DNA of 12,835 nucleotides from positions 1 through 12,835 of the forward strand of contig JAEZHS010000292.1 in NCBI GenBank assembly GCA_023436825.1, given 5' to 3'. The DNA is from Pseudomonadota bacterium. GTDB taxonomy: Bacteria; Pseudomonadota; Alphaproteobacteria; Reyranellales; Reyranellaceae. Position numbers and translations under genes: made by a program. Under the pieces are notes generated by a model that worked only from the letters and a program-made list of their open reading frames with translations, did not search any database and was not told the origin of the DNA. Below, piece after piece: positions 6,340 through 12,806 of the stretch (the stretch's first letter is position 1; each line of letters starts with the position of its first letter).

Positions 6340-6365
6340 TCCACTTTTGGTTTACGCGCCACACC

Positions 6366-6384
6366 CAGAACACAATCTGTTCTG
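6366..6384 (-). terminator. Hairpin after the BenE-family gene (possible terminator or operator)
   Basis: CAGAACA (6366-6372) and TGTTCTG (6378-6384) are a perfect seven-base inverted repeat with a five-base loop, starting 12 bases past the BenE stop on the minus strand. The following sequence (GGTGTGG) has no T-run, so it is not a standard intrinsic terminator. The AGAACA-N5-TGTTCT form also resembles a protein-binding palindrome. Confidence 0.3.
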
Positions 6385-6396
6385 CCAGGAACCGCT

Positions 6397-7551
6397 CTAG
6401 CGCCTGACGCAGCGATCGATTCCGAGCACGAGGAGGCCGAAGACGAGGCCCCAGAAAGCCGAGCCCACGCCCATCAGCGTGACGCCCGAGGCGGTGACCG
6501 CGAGCGTGCCGGCGGCGGCGAAGCGATCCTGATCGGCCGAGAGCGCTGCGCTCATGGCGCCGGCCATCGAGCCCAGCAACGCGGTGCCGGCCACGGTGGC
6601 CAGCAGTGCAGGCGGCAGCGCGCCGAACACGCCGACCAGCGAGGCGCCGAACAGCGCGATCAGGCCCCACCATACAGCGTAGAAGATGCCGGCCTTCCAA
6701 CGCTCGGCCGGATCGGGATGCGCCTCGGGGCCTGTGCAGAGTGCGGCGGAGATCGCCGCAAGATTGGACGTGTGGGCGCCGAGGAACGCAGTTCCCAGCG
6801 AGGCCGCGCCGGTGACCGTGAGCGCGGCCTGAGTCGGCGGTTCGTAGCCGGAGGCGCGCAACACGGCGAAGCCCGGCAGGTTCTGCGACGCCATGGTGAC
6901 GAGATAGAGCGGCACGCCGAGTCCGATCAGCGTCGCCACATCCCACGCCGGCATGATCAGCTCGGGCCGCGACAGGCCGAGCGCCGGTATCGGCTTCACC
7001 AGGCCGAGGCCGACCGCGATCAACGCGCCCGCTGCCAGCACGATCAGCGAGGCAAGCGTCGGCACCAGGATGCGCGTCACCAGGAACAGCGCGATGAGCG
7101 GCAGCACCAGAAGCGGCGCCCCCGGCACCTGCTCGATCATGGCGATGACGATGCGCAGCAGGATGCCGGCAAGCATCGCCGCCGCAATGCTGGCCGGTAT
7201 CCTCTCGATCAGGCGGGCCAATGGCCGGACGGCCGCCGTCAGGAGGATCAGCACCGCCGCCAGGACGAAAGCGCCGACGGCCGCGCCGATGCCCGGTACG
7301 CCGGAGGTCGAGGCGATCAGCGCCGCGCCCGGTGTCGACCAGGCGGTGATGATGGGCATGCGATAGCTTACGCTGAGCCAGAGCGCGGAGAGCGCCGTGG
7401 CGATGGCGAGCCCCGAAACCCACGAGCTCGCCTGCGCCGGCGTGGCGCCGACGGCGGCGGCTGCCGCAAGCACGACGGGCAAGGTCCCGCCGAACCCCGC
7501 CACCGGCGCGAGGAGCGGGGCGGGGGCGGTCGAGACCAGGCCGGATTTCAC
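6397..7551 (-). CDS. benE: BenE-family inner-membrane transporter
   Basis: This 384-residue, very hydrophobic protein of the benzoate:H+ symporter (BenE) family has about twelve membrane segments. The signature MPIITAWSTPGAALI is at residues 65-79. Later family stretches include PLYLVTMASQNLPG, LGAHTSNLAAISAALCTGPE and GSAFWGLVFGLLVLGI near the C-terminus. The preferred start is GTG at 7551, which overlaps the upstream hydrolase stop (GTGA, four bases). Upstream frame extensions would lie inside that gene. The length fits the usual 380-400 residues. BenE proteins are distantly related to nucleobase transporters, and most members have no tested substrate. Coupling to an N-carbamoyl/ureido hydrolase suggests import of such a compound rather than benzoate, but that is inference. 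Confidence 0.88.
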   Translation of the reverse strand: MKSGLVSTAPAPLLAPVAGFGGTLPVVLAAAAAVGATPAQASSWVSGLAIATALSALWLSVSYRMPIITAWSTPGAALIASTSGVPGIGAAVGAFVLAAVLILLTAAVRPLARLIERIPASIAAAMLAGILLRIVIAMIEQVPGAPLLVLPLIALFLVTRILVPTLASLIVLAAGALIAVGLGLVKPIPALGLSRPELIMPAWDVATLIGLGVPLYLVTMASQNLPGFAVLRASGYEPPTQAALTVTGAASLGTAFLGAHTSNLAAISAALCTGPEAHPDPAERWKAGIFYAVWWGLIALFGASLVGVFGALPPALLATVAGTALLGSMAGAMSAALSADQDRFAAAGTLAVTASGVTLMGVGSAFWGLVFGLLVLGIDRCVRR

Positions 7552-8792
7552 GGAGAGTTCGCTCTCTCGACCATCGCCTGCAAAAGGATCTGGGCGCCGG
7601 CGCCGATGTCGGCCTTGCTGGCGTCCTCGATCTCGTTGTGGCTGATGCCGTCCTTGCACGGCACGAAGATCATGGCCGTCGGCGCCACGCGGCTGACGTA
7701 GCAGGCGTCGTGGCCCGCGCCGCTCACGATATCCATGTGATCATAACCCGCCTGCTCCGCCCCGCGGCGCACCGAATCCACGAGCTCCTTGGCGAAGGGC
7801 GACGGCGGGAAGTACCAGATCTGCTCGATCTTCACCTCCAGGCGATGGCGTTTGGCGATGTCGGCCGCCGCCGCGCGCATCTCCGCGTCCATCCTGGTCA
7901 GCTCGTCCTTGTCGGGATGGCGGAAATCGACCGTCATGAACACGCGGCCGGGAATTGTGTTGCGCGACTGCGGCTGGCTTTCGATCACGCCGATGGTCGA
8001 CCGGCCGTCTGGCCGGTTGCCGATACGCCGGCACTCGACGATCAACTCGGCGGCCCCGACCAGCGCATCGCGGCGGCCTTCCATGGGGGTGGTGCCGGCA
8101 TGGCTCTCCATGCCGATCCACGAGATCTCGTACCAGCGCTGTCCCTGGGCGCCGGTGACGACGCCGATGGTCTTGTTCTGCCGTTCGAGGATCGGCCCCT
8201 GCTCGATATGCGCTTCGAAGAAGGCGCCGACCTTGCGGCCGCCGACCGGTTCCTTGCCGTCATAGCCGATCGCCTTCAGCGCCTCGCCGAAGGTCACGCC
8301 GTCGCGATCCTTGATGCCGAGTGCATGGTCGAGCGTGAAGGCGCCGCCGAACACGCCCGACGCCACCATGGCCGGTGCAAAGCGGCAGCCCTCCTCGTTG
8401 GTCCACACTGCCACTTCGATCGGCGCCTCGGTGACGTAGCTCGAATCGTGCAGCACGCGCAGCACTTCCAGCCCGGCCATCACGCCATAGGCGCCGTCGA
8501 ACTTGCCGCCGGTCGGCTGGGTGTCGAGATGGGAGCCGGTCATCACCGGCGGCTTGGCCGGATCGCGGCCCTCGCGGCGGGCGAAGATGTTGCCGAGCTG
8601 GTCGACCTTGATGGTGCAGCCCGCTTCCTTGGCCCAGCGCACGAAGAGATCACGGCCCTGCCGGTCGAGGTCGGTCAGCGCAATACGGCACACGCCACCC
8701 TTCTCCGTGCCGCCGATCTCGGCCAGTTCCATCAGGCTCGACCACAGCCGGTCGGAGTCGATCTTCAGGTTGGGGCGGTCGGCGGGCTTCAT
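7548..8792 (-). CDS. M20-family Zn hydrolase: N-carbamoyl-L-amino-acid / beta-ureidopropionate / allantoate amidohydrolase type
   Basis: This 414-residue cytoplasmic metallo-amidohydrolase belongs to the AllC/HyuC group, which removes carbamoyl or ureido groups as ammonia and CO2. All family metal-binding motifs are present: GSHLDTQPTGGKFDG (H88, D99), TNEEGCRF (E133/E134), AHIEQGP (H195) and CKDGISHNE (H385). The lid-domain ESHAGTTPM (H231) and substrate-binding RNTIPG and GAGHDA are also there. The ATG at 8792 has GGAG six bases upstream. These motifs do not separate N-carbamoyl-amino-acid hydrolase, beta-ureidopropionase and allantoate amidohydrolase, and no hydantoinase or allantoinase gene is in the window. 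It is translationally coupled to the BenE-family transporter and diverges from the toxin-antitoxin genes across a 65-base gap. Confidence 0.92.
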   Translation of the reverse strand: MKPADRPNLKIDSDRLWSSLMELAEIGGTEKGGVCRIALTDLDRQGRDLFVRWAKEAGCTIKVDQLGNIFARREGRDPAKPPVMTGSHLDTQPTGGKFDGAYGVMAGLEVLRVLHDSSYVTEAPIEVAVWTNEEGCRFAPAMVASGVFGGAFTLDHALGIKDRDGVTFGEALKAIGYDGKEPVGGRKVGAFFEAHIEQGPILERQNKTIGVVTGAQGQRWYEISWIGMESHAGTTPMEGRRDALVGAAELIVECRRIGNRPDGRSTIGVIESQPQSRNTIPGRVFMTVDFRHPDKDELTRMDAEMRAAAADIAKRHRLEVKIEQIWYFPPSPFAKELVDSVRRGAEQAGYDHMDIVSGAGHDACYVSRVAPTAMIFVPCKDGISHNEIEDASKADIGAGAQILLQAMVERANSP

Positions 8793-8802
8793 TGCAACTC
8801 CG

Positions 8803-8831
8803 TTGTCAGATAACCATTATCGGACTAAATT
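8803..8831 (+). promoter_or_regulatory. Promoter with spacer operator for the toxin-antitoxin operon
   Basis: TTGTCA (8803-8808) as -35 and TAAATT (8826-8831) as -10 are separated by exactly 17 bases and stand 27 bases before the antitoxin ATG. A perfect palindrome, GATAA-CCA-TTATC (8809-8821), fills the spacer. This is a typical place for a toxin-antitoxin complex to bind and repress its own promoter. On the opposite strand GATAAT could serve as a -10 for the divergent hydrolase gene, though no good -35 is visible. Confidence 0.6.
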
Positions 8832-8857
8832 CAGACCATCGTCGCAAGGACACTTGC

Positions 8858-9145
8858 ATGCCCCGCGCCAGCCGAATCAAGCCGATCAGCTACTTCAAAG
8901 CAAATGCCGCCGAAATCATCGAGGAACTCGGTGAGGTCGGCGAGCCCATGATCATAACGCAGAATGGTGAGGCCAAGGCGGTCGTCCAGGACATCGTCTC
9001 CTACGAGAAAAAAGAGGAGACTCTTGCGCTGCTCAAGATTCTGGCCCTTGCCAACCGGAACATCGAGCAAGGCCGCTATCGACCCGCAAAGGACGTCTTC
9101 TCGGACCTGCGTAAGCGGCTCAACGCCCGCAAGGCCGACAAGTGA
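8858..9145 (+). CDS. Type II antitoxin, Phd/YefM family
   Basis: This 95-residue antitoxin has the Phd/YefM fold. The N-terminal DNA-binding part reads RIKPISYFKANAAEIIEEL, followed by the hallmark PMIITQNGEAKAVVQDIVSY (30-49). A helical, toxin-wrapping C-terminal half then contains IEQGRYRPAKDVFSDLRKRL. The ATG at 8858 has AAGGA seven bases upstream; in-frame codons further upstream lie across the promoter. The stop overlaps the toxin's GTG start (GTGA). The protein should neutralise the toxin and, with it, repress the operon through the 8809-8821 palindrome. Confidence 0.9.
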   Translation: MPRASRIKPISYFKANAAEIIEELGEVGEPMIITQNGEAKAVVQDIVSYEKKEETLALLKILALANRNIEQGRYRPAKDVFSDLRKRLNARKADK

Positions 9146-9471
9146 CAAAATACACCGTCGTCATTGACGCTGGTGCAGAACGCGACTTGGAGGAGATCGT
9201 CGACTATATCGCAGAGCATGATTCGATCGACAGGGCGACCGATATCGGAGCCAGGATCGAGAACAGCACCGCTGGTCTCGCGACATTTCCCAATCGCGGC
9301 GCCCATCCGAAGGAACTCGTCGAATACGGCAATCGCGACTTTCGCGAGATCTATTTCAAGCCCTATCGCATTCTTTGCCGAGTTGTGCGGAGCGAGGTCA
9401 TCGTCGTGCTGATCGCCGATGGCCGGCGCGACATGCATTCCTTGCTGGACCGACGCCTGCTCGAATCATAG
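9142..9471 (+). CDS. Type II toxin, RelE/ParE superfamily
   Basis: This 109-residue toxin belongs to the RelE/ParE superfamily. The N-terminal strand-helix YTVVIDAGAERDLEEIVDYI (4-23), the middle GAHPKELVEYGNRDFREIYF and the closing strands YRILCRVVRSEVIVVLIADG fit the fold. The ending RRDMHSLLDRRLL is typical of many chromosomal ParE/RelE-type toxins. It starts at a GTG that overlaps the antitoxin stop by four bases, the usual order of antitoxin first. RelE members cut mRNA on ribosomes whereas ParE members poison gyrase. The sequence alone does not decide between them, although the partner is of the Phd/YefM type. It is full length with no evidence of inactivation. Confidence 0.9.
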   Translation: MTKYTVVIDAGAERDLEEIVDYIAEHDSIDRATDIGARIENSTAGLATFPNRGAHPKELVEYGNRDFREIYFKPYRILCRVVRSEVIVVLIADGRRDMHSLLDRRLLES

Positions 9472-9512
9472 AGCAGCATGCCTTTCAGGCCCGGAGCGCG
9501 GGTCTCGCATTG

Positions 9513-9553
9513 TCCTGGACCGCCGGCTCCGGATGGGGGGGCGGAACCGGAGA
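9513..9553. repeat. Decayed REP-like double repeat
   Basis: TCCTGGACCGCCGGCT at the left matches the left arm at 12726-12742, and GGCGGAACCGGAGA at the right resembles the right end GGCGGTCCGGAAGA. The central part appears deleted and replaced by a G-run. A shorter stem remains (CTCCGG 9527-9532 with CCGGAG 9547-9552). Nearby, the 13 bases at 9496-9508 are the reverse complement of 214-226 inside the solitary unit, which supports common origin. The element sits in the 215-base gap between the toxin and CoA-transferase genes. I see nothing else there. Confidence 0.4.
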
Positions 9554-9686
9554 GGCCACTGCCGAGCAACGCGCTATGCGGGCGCAACTGCCCAGCTTCC
9601 ACCCGAACGCCTAGGCCAAGGCTGGCCGGACAGCCCTTGTGAGGCTATGGGTCGATGCTTCGCCACCTGGGACACCATTCCGAAAG

Positions 9687-10865
9687 ATGCTTCCGCTCTC
9701 CGACACCCTCGTCCTCGACCTCACGCAAGTCATCGCCGGTCCGACCGCCGGCCAGATCCTGGGCGACATGGGCGCCGATGTGATCAAGGTCGAGCCGCTG
9801 CATGGCGAACACTTCCGGCCGCACTTCGGCGGCGCCTGGGTGCCGTCGATGAATCGCAACAAGCGCGGGCTGGCCCTCGATCTGCGCACCGAGGGTGGAC
9901 GCGAGGTGTTGATGCGACTCGCGCGCAAGGCCGACGTCTTCATGGAGGCCTTCACACCGGGCGTCATCGACAAGCTCGGCTTCGGCTGGGACAAGCTCTC
10001 GAAGGAGAATCGGCGCCTCATCTATGCGTCGGTGTCGGGCTACGGCCAGACCGGCCCCTACGCCAGTCGCGCCGGCTACGATCCGTGCATCCAGGCCGAG
10101 ATCGGCCTGATGGACGCCACAGGCCCCGACGGCGGCGAGATGTGCCGCGTCGGCACCGCGGCGATCGACTACTCGACCGGCTCGTTCTGCGCCGCCGGCA
10201 TCGCCTTCGCCCTGCTGGCGCGCCACAAGACCGGCCGCGGCCAGCGCCTCGACCTGTCGTTGTTCGATGTCGGCATGCACCTGATGAGCCACTGGATCAC
10301 CAACCACGGGCTCACCGGCGAGGACCCGATCCGCATGGGCACCTCGAATTCGATCATCTGCCCCTTGCGCGTGTTTCCAACCAAGACCCAGCCGATCTTC
10401 ATCGCCGGCACCAACGACGCCTTCTGGAAGATCCTCTGCACCGCGCTCGGCAAGCACGACTGGCTGGCCGACAAGCGCTTCGCCACCAATGCCGACCGCG
10501 TCGCCAATCGCGCCATCCTCGAGCCGATGATCGAGGCGCATTTCCTGCAACACACCTGCGACGAACTTCTGGACAAGCTGATCCCCGCCGGCATGGCCTG
10601 CTCGGCCGCCTACCGGATCAGCGAGGCCATGGTGAGCCCGCATGCCCAGGCGCGCGGCAGCGTTCTGGAGATCGATTATCCAGGCATCGGCCCGGTGAAA
10701 TCGGCGAACAATCCGATCAAGCTCTCCGAGGCGCCGGTCACGACGCGGCTGAAGTCGCCCGGCGTCGGCGAGCACACGGTCGAGATCATGCGCGAAGTGG
10801 GCTTCAGCGACGCCGAGATCGCAGCCTTGCGCGACGCCAAGGCGATTGCGACGCAAGCCGCCTGA
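9687..10865 (+). CDS. Class III (CaiB/BaiF family) CoA-transferase
   Basis: This 392-residue cytoplasmic enzyme is a formyl-CoA/carnitine-CoA-type transferase that moves coenzyme A between carboxylic acids. Family motifs in order are VLDLTQVIAGPTAGQILGDM (9-28), GADVIKVEP (29-37), NRNKRGLALDLR (56-67), the VSGYGQTGPY block (116-125) and KTGRGQRLDLSLFD (181-194). D161 in the AAIDYSTG stretch aligns with the catalytic aspartate of formyl-CoA transferase. The C-terminus carries the SPGVGEHT motif before the final helix. The ATG at 9687 begins directly before the first family strand; a GTG at 9639 would add 16 poorly conserved residues. No strong ribosome site is seen. The gene is solitary and the acid substrate is unknown. 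A REP-like hairpin lies 15 bases after the stop. Confidence 0.9.
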   Translation: MLPLSDTLVLDLTQVIAGPTAGQILGDMGADVIKVEPLHGEHFRPHFGGAWVPSMNRNKRGLALDLRTEGGREVLMRLARKADVFMEAFTPGVIDKLGFGWDKLSKENRRLIYASVSGYGQTGPYASRAGYDPCIQAEIGLMDATGPDGGEMCRVGTAAIDYSTGSFCAAGIAFALLARHKTGRGQRLDLSLFDVGMHLMSHWITNHGLTGEDPIRMGTSNSIICPLRVFPTKTQPIFIAGTNDAFWKILCTALGKHDWLADKRFATNADRVANRAILEPMIEAHFLQHTCDELLDKLIPAGMACSAAYRISEAMVSPHAQARGSVLEIDYPGIGPVKSANNPIKLSEAPVTTRLKSPGVGEHTVEIMREVGFSDAEIAALRDAKAIATQAA

Positions 10866-10880
10866 AGAGCGTCAAGCTTT

Positions 10881-10947
10881 TCCGGACCGCGAGCCTCCGG
10901 CTCGCCTCATCCGCATGAGCGAGCCGAAGGCTCGCGGTCCGGAAGAC
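10881..10947. repeat. REP-like double hairpin (BIME-like element)
   Basis: Left arm 10881-10910 and right arm 10915-10943 are near-perfect inverted copies around a four-base centre (CCGC). The outer ends are GGACCGC and GCGGTCC, with GGAAGAC to the right. Each arm is also a small hairpin (GAGCC with GGCTC). It is the best-preserved member of the repeat family in this window. Between convergent genes, it could end transcription of the CoA-transferase gene or protect the mRNA 3' end. Confidence 0.8.
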
Positions 10948-10985
10948 AAAAATGCGGCGCCGCCCGTGGGAAGGACGGCGCCGCA
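10948..10985 (-). terminator. Rho-independent terminator of the small secreted-protein gene
   Basis: A perfect ten-base stem pairs TGCGGCGCCG (10953-10962) with CGGCGCCGCA (10976-10985) around a 13-base loop. On the minus strand it is followed directly by five T residues (A-run at 10948-10952). It lies 14 bases past the stop of the gene at 11000-11290. This is the clearest intrinsic terminator in the window, and it abuts the REP-like element. Confidence 0.85.
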
Positions 10986-10999
10986 CCCCGCTTGATCCC

Positions 11000-11290
11000 T
11001 CAGCCGCGTGGCGGCAGCGAGATCTTCGCATTCTGGAGTGCCTTCTCGATGGCCGCGATGCCGCTGGTGTCGCCGGCCTTGCAGCGCTCGACGGCGTCGC
11101 GGGTCTCGACACCCACCGGTGGGCGGCTCTTGGCCGAACCGCCGGCGAGATAGCGCTCGTACTTCTGGACCACGGCGTCGCAATAGGCGGCTTCCTTGGT
11201 ATCGGCCGAGGCGCCGGCCGCCAGCAGGAACGCCGCCGCCAGAATGCTGCCGATGGTCAGGGTCATCGTCTTGGTGATCGTCTTCGTCAT
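11000..11290 (-). CDS. Small secreted protein of unknown function
   Basis: This 96-residue protein has a Sec signal peptide: a basic/threonine-rich start, a hydrophobic core at about 10-25, and an ASA-D cleavage site at 29/30. The mature chain of about 67 residues begins EAAYCDAVVQKYERYL and ends with ALQNAKISLPPRG. It has exactly two cysteines, C37 and C70, which could form a disulfide in the periplasm. I do not recognise a named family, though short secreted proteins of this style are common in Rhizobiales-like genomes. The ATG at 11290 is preferred; a GTG at 11302 would add four residues, and neither has a strong ribosome site. A well-formed terminator follows the stop, so it is probably transcribed alone. 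Confidence 0.75.
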   Translation of the reverse strand: MTKTITKTMTLTIGSILAAAFLLAAGASADTKEAAYCDAVVQKYERYLAGGSAKSRPPVGVETRDAVERCKAGDTSGIAAIEKALQNAKISLPPRG

Positions 11291-11302
11291 GTGAGCCGCC
11301 AC

Positions 11303-11695
11303 TGCTCGTCATGTGCGAGCGGCGCTGATATCCGGCCCGGCGGTGGCCGGAATCTGGCGCCAGAATTTCAGTGGGCTTACGCGCGCGTAATGGTTGCAGC
11401 ACAGCGAGCTCGGCCGGCACAGCACGCCGTGATGCGGTGGATCGATTCTGTCTCGCCGCCATCGTCAGACGTGTGACCGGGTGCGTGCCGAACGGCGTTG
11501 GTTGAAATACCAGAGCGGAGCGCGCGGGCTGGTGTATTTCTGCAACACCCGCGGGACGGAGCGACGGCCCGAGATAATTCGAGCCCGCCCGAATAGATGT
11601 ATTGCTTGTCGCGCCTTTGAGCCGCGACGCAATCGACAACCGACTTCTTCGCGAAGGCTGTACTATGCGACCCGACCAGGAAGCGATGGGACCGC
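11303..11695. other. 393-base gap without a supported gene
   Basis: This divergent region should hold promoters for the minus-strand secreted protein and the plus-strand deacetylase-family gene. I find no convincing coding frame or RNA gene in it. Three dyads are visible. TCCGGC/GCCGGA lies near 11330-11355. An imperfect one pairs GAAATACCAG (11504-11513) with CTGGTGTATTTC (11529-11540). GTCGCG (11608-11613) pairs with CGCGAC (11623-11628). Their role is unknown. The part next to the deacetylase start holds AGGAAG (11678-11683) and GGGA (11688-11691), candidate ribosome sites. Confidence 0.5.
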
Positions 11696-12724
11696 ATGAA
11701 AATCGTCTATTCCGACAAGCACGCGCAGCACGACCCGCAAACCTTCTTCGTGCGCGGCGTCAAGCAGCGCAGCTCCGAGCAGCCGGAGCGCGCCGATCGA
11801 CTGCTCGCGGCGGCCAAGGCAGCGGGCCACGAGATCGTGGCGCCGAAGGCCCACGGCGCCGCGCCAGCCGCCACCGTGCACACGCCGGAGTATCTCGACT
11901 TTTTGCAGACCATCGCGCGCGACTGGGCGAAGCTGCCGAATGCGTCGGCCGAGGTCGTGCCCAACGTCCATCCGGCGCGCTATCCCGCGACCTATCCCAA
12001 GGCATTGGCCGGCCGCGCCGGCTGGCATCAGGTCGACCTCGCCTGCCCGATCGGCCCGCACACCTGGGACGCCGCCGTTGCCGCCAGCGAATCGGCGGCG
12101 ACGGCCGCCGATCTGGTGCTCGACGGTGCACGCGAGGTCTATGCGCTCTGCCGGCCGCCCGGCCACCATGCCTATGCCGACATGGCGGGCGGCTTCTGCT
12201 TCCTGAACAACACCGCCATCGCCGCCCAGCGCTTGCGCCGGAAGCACCAGCGCGTCGCCGTGCTCGACGTCGACGTCCATCACGGCAACGGCACGCAGGG
12301 CATCTTCTTCGATCGCGACGACGTGCTCACCGTGTCGATCCACGCCGATCCCGCCGAGTACTATCCCTACTTCTGGGGCCACGCCCACGAGACCGGCACC
12401 GGCAGGGGCCACCGCTATAACCTCAATCTGCCGCTGCCGCTCGGCTCGCCGGACGCGCCGTGGCTCCAGGCCGGCGACAAGGCGCTGGCGCGCATCCGCG
12501 AGTTCGCGCCGGGAGGGCTGGTCGTGGCGCTGGGACTCGACGCCAGCGAAAGCGATCCGCTGCAGGGCCTGAAGGTCACGGGCGCCGGCTTCCATGCCAT
12601 GGCGGCGAAGATCGCGAGCCTCGGCCTGCCCACGGTGCTGGTCCAGGAAGGCGGCTATCTCAGCGACGATCTCGGCCGCAACCTCGTGCAGTTCCTGTCC
12701 GGTTTCGAGAAAGGCCGTTCATAG
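11696..12724 (+). CDS. Histone deacetylase family protein, acetylpolyamine amidohydrolase-like
   Basis: This 342-residue zinc hydrolase belongs to the histone deacetylase/acetylpolyamine amidohydrolase (AphA) superfamily and removes acetyl groups from amines. The catalytic motifs are intact: CRPPGHHA (H157, H158, the charge-relay pair), DVDVHHGNGTQ (D193 and H195 as zinc ligands), LGLDASESDP (D282, third ligand) and EGGYLSDDLG (Y321, transition-state tyrosine). The length and spacing closely match the 341-residue Mycoplana ramosa enzyme, and PGHHA to DVDVHHGNGT keeps the family distance. The ATG at 11696 has GGGA four bases upstream. As I recall the M. ramosa enzyme, two glutamates in its channel-forming loop bind polyamines. 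Here the equivalent stretch (residues 100-120) has none, so the substrate may be another acetylated amine. A REP-like hairpin directly follows the stop. Confidence 0.88.
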   Translation: MKIVYSDKHAQHDPQTFFVRGVKQRSSEQPERADRLLAAAKAAGHEIVAPKAHGAAPAATVHTPEYLDFLQTIARDWAKLPNASAEVVPNVHPARYPATYPKALAGRAGWHQVDLACPIGPHTWDAAVAASESAATAADLVLDGAREVYALCRPPGHHAYADMAGGFCFLNNTAIAAQRLRRKHQRVAVLDVDVHHGNGTQGIFFDRDDVLTVSIHADPAEYYPYFWGHAHETGTGRGHRYNLNLPLPLGSPDAPWLQAGDKALARIREFAPGGLVVALGLDASESDPLQGLKVTGAGFHAMAAKIASLGLPTVLVQEGGYLSDDLGRNLVQFLSGFEKGRS

Positions 12725-12793
12725 TCTTCTGGACCGCCGGCTTCCAGGCGGCATCATGATAATGAGCCGGCTGGAAGTCGGCGGTCCGGAAGA
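12725..12793. repeat. REP-like double hairpin (BIME-like element)
   Basis: Left arm 12725-12757 begins TCTTCTGGACCGCC and is a near-complete inverted copy of the right arm 12762-12793, which ends GGCGGTCCGGAAGA. The outer ends and the central CAT/ATGAG match the copy at 10881-10947. The middle of each arm is different (GGCTTCCAG against GAGCCTCCG) yet still pairs. It begins one base after the deacetylase-family stop and ends just before the ribosome site of the next gene, so both genes could lie on one transcript interrupted by this hairpin. Confidence 0.8.
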
Positions 12794-12806
12794 GCGGAGC
12801 AACGCA

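Noticed and set aside
6325..7701. 458-codon open frame on the plus strand across the BenE-family gene
   Set aside because: The translation is almost entirely Arg, Gly, Asp, Glu, Gln and His, as seen opposite a GC-rich membrane-protein gene. The minus-strand frame has a clear family signature and hydrophobic helices.
7638..8813. 391-codon plus-strand frame opposite the M20 hydrolase gene
   Set aside because: It is an antisense shadow. The minus strand carries every metal-binding motif of the hydrolase family.
10872..11639. 255-codon minus-strand frame covering the small secreted-protein gene
   Set aside because: It runs through the terminator stem and has no coherent domain. The shorter frame at 11000-11290 has a signal peptide and a terminator after its stop.
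10881..12793. CRISPR array or transposon ends as an explanation for the repeats
   Set aside because: The repeats are far apart, internally palindromic and variable in the stem, with no regular spacers. No transposase gene or target duplication is seen.
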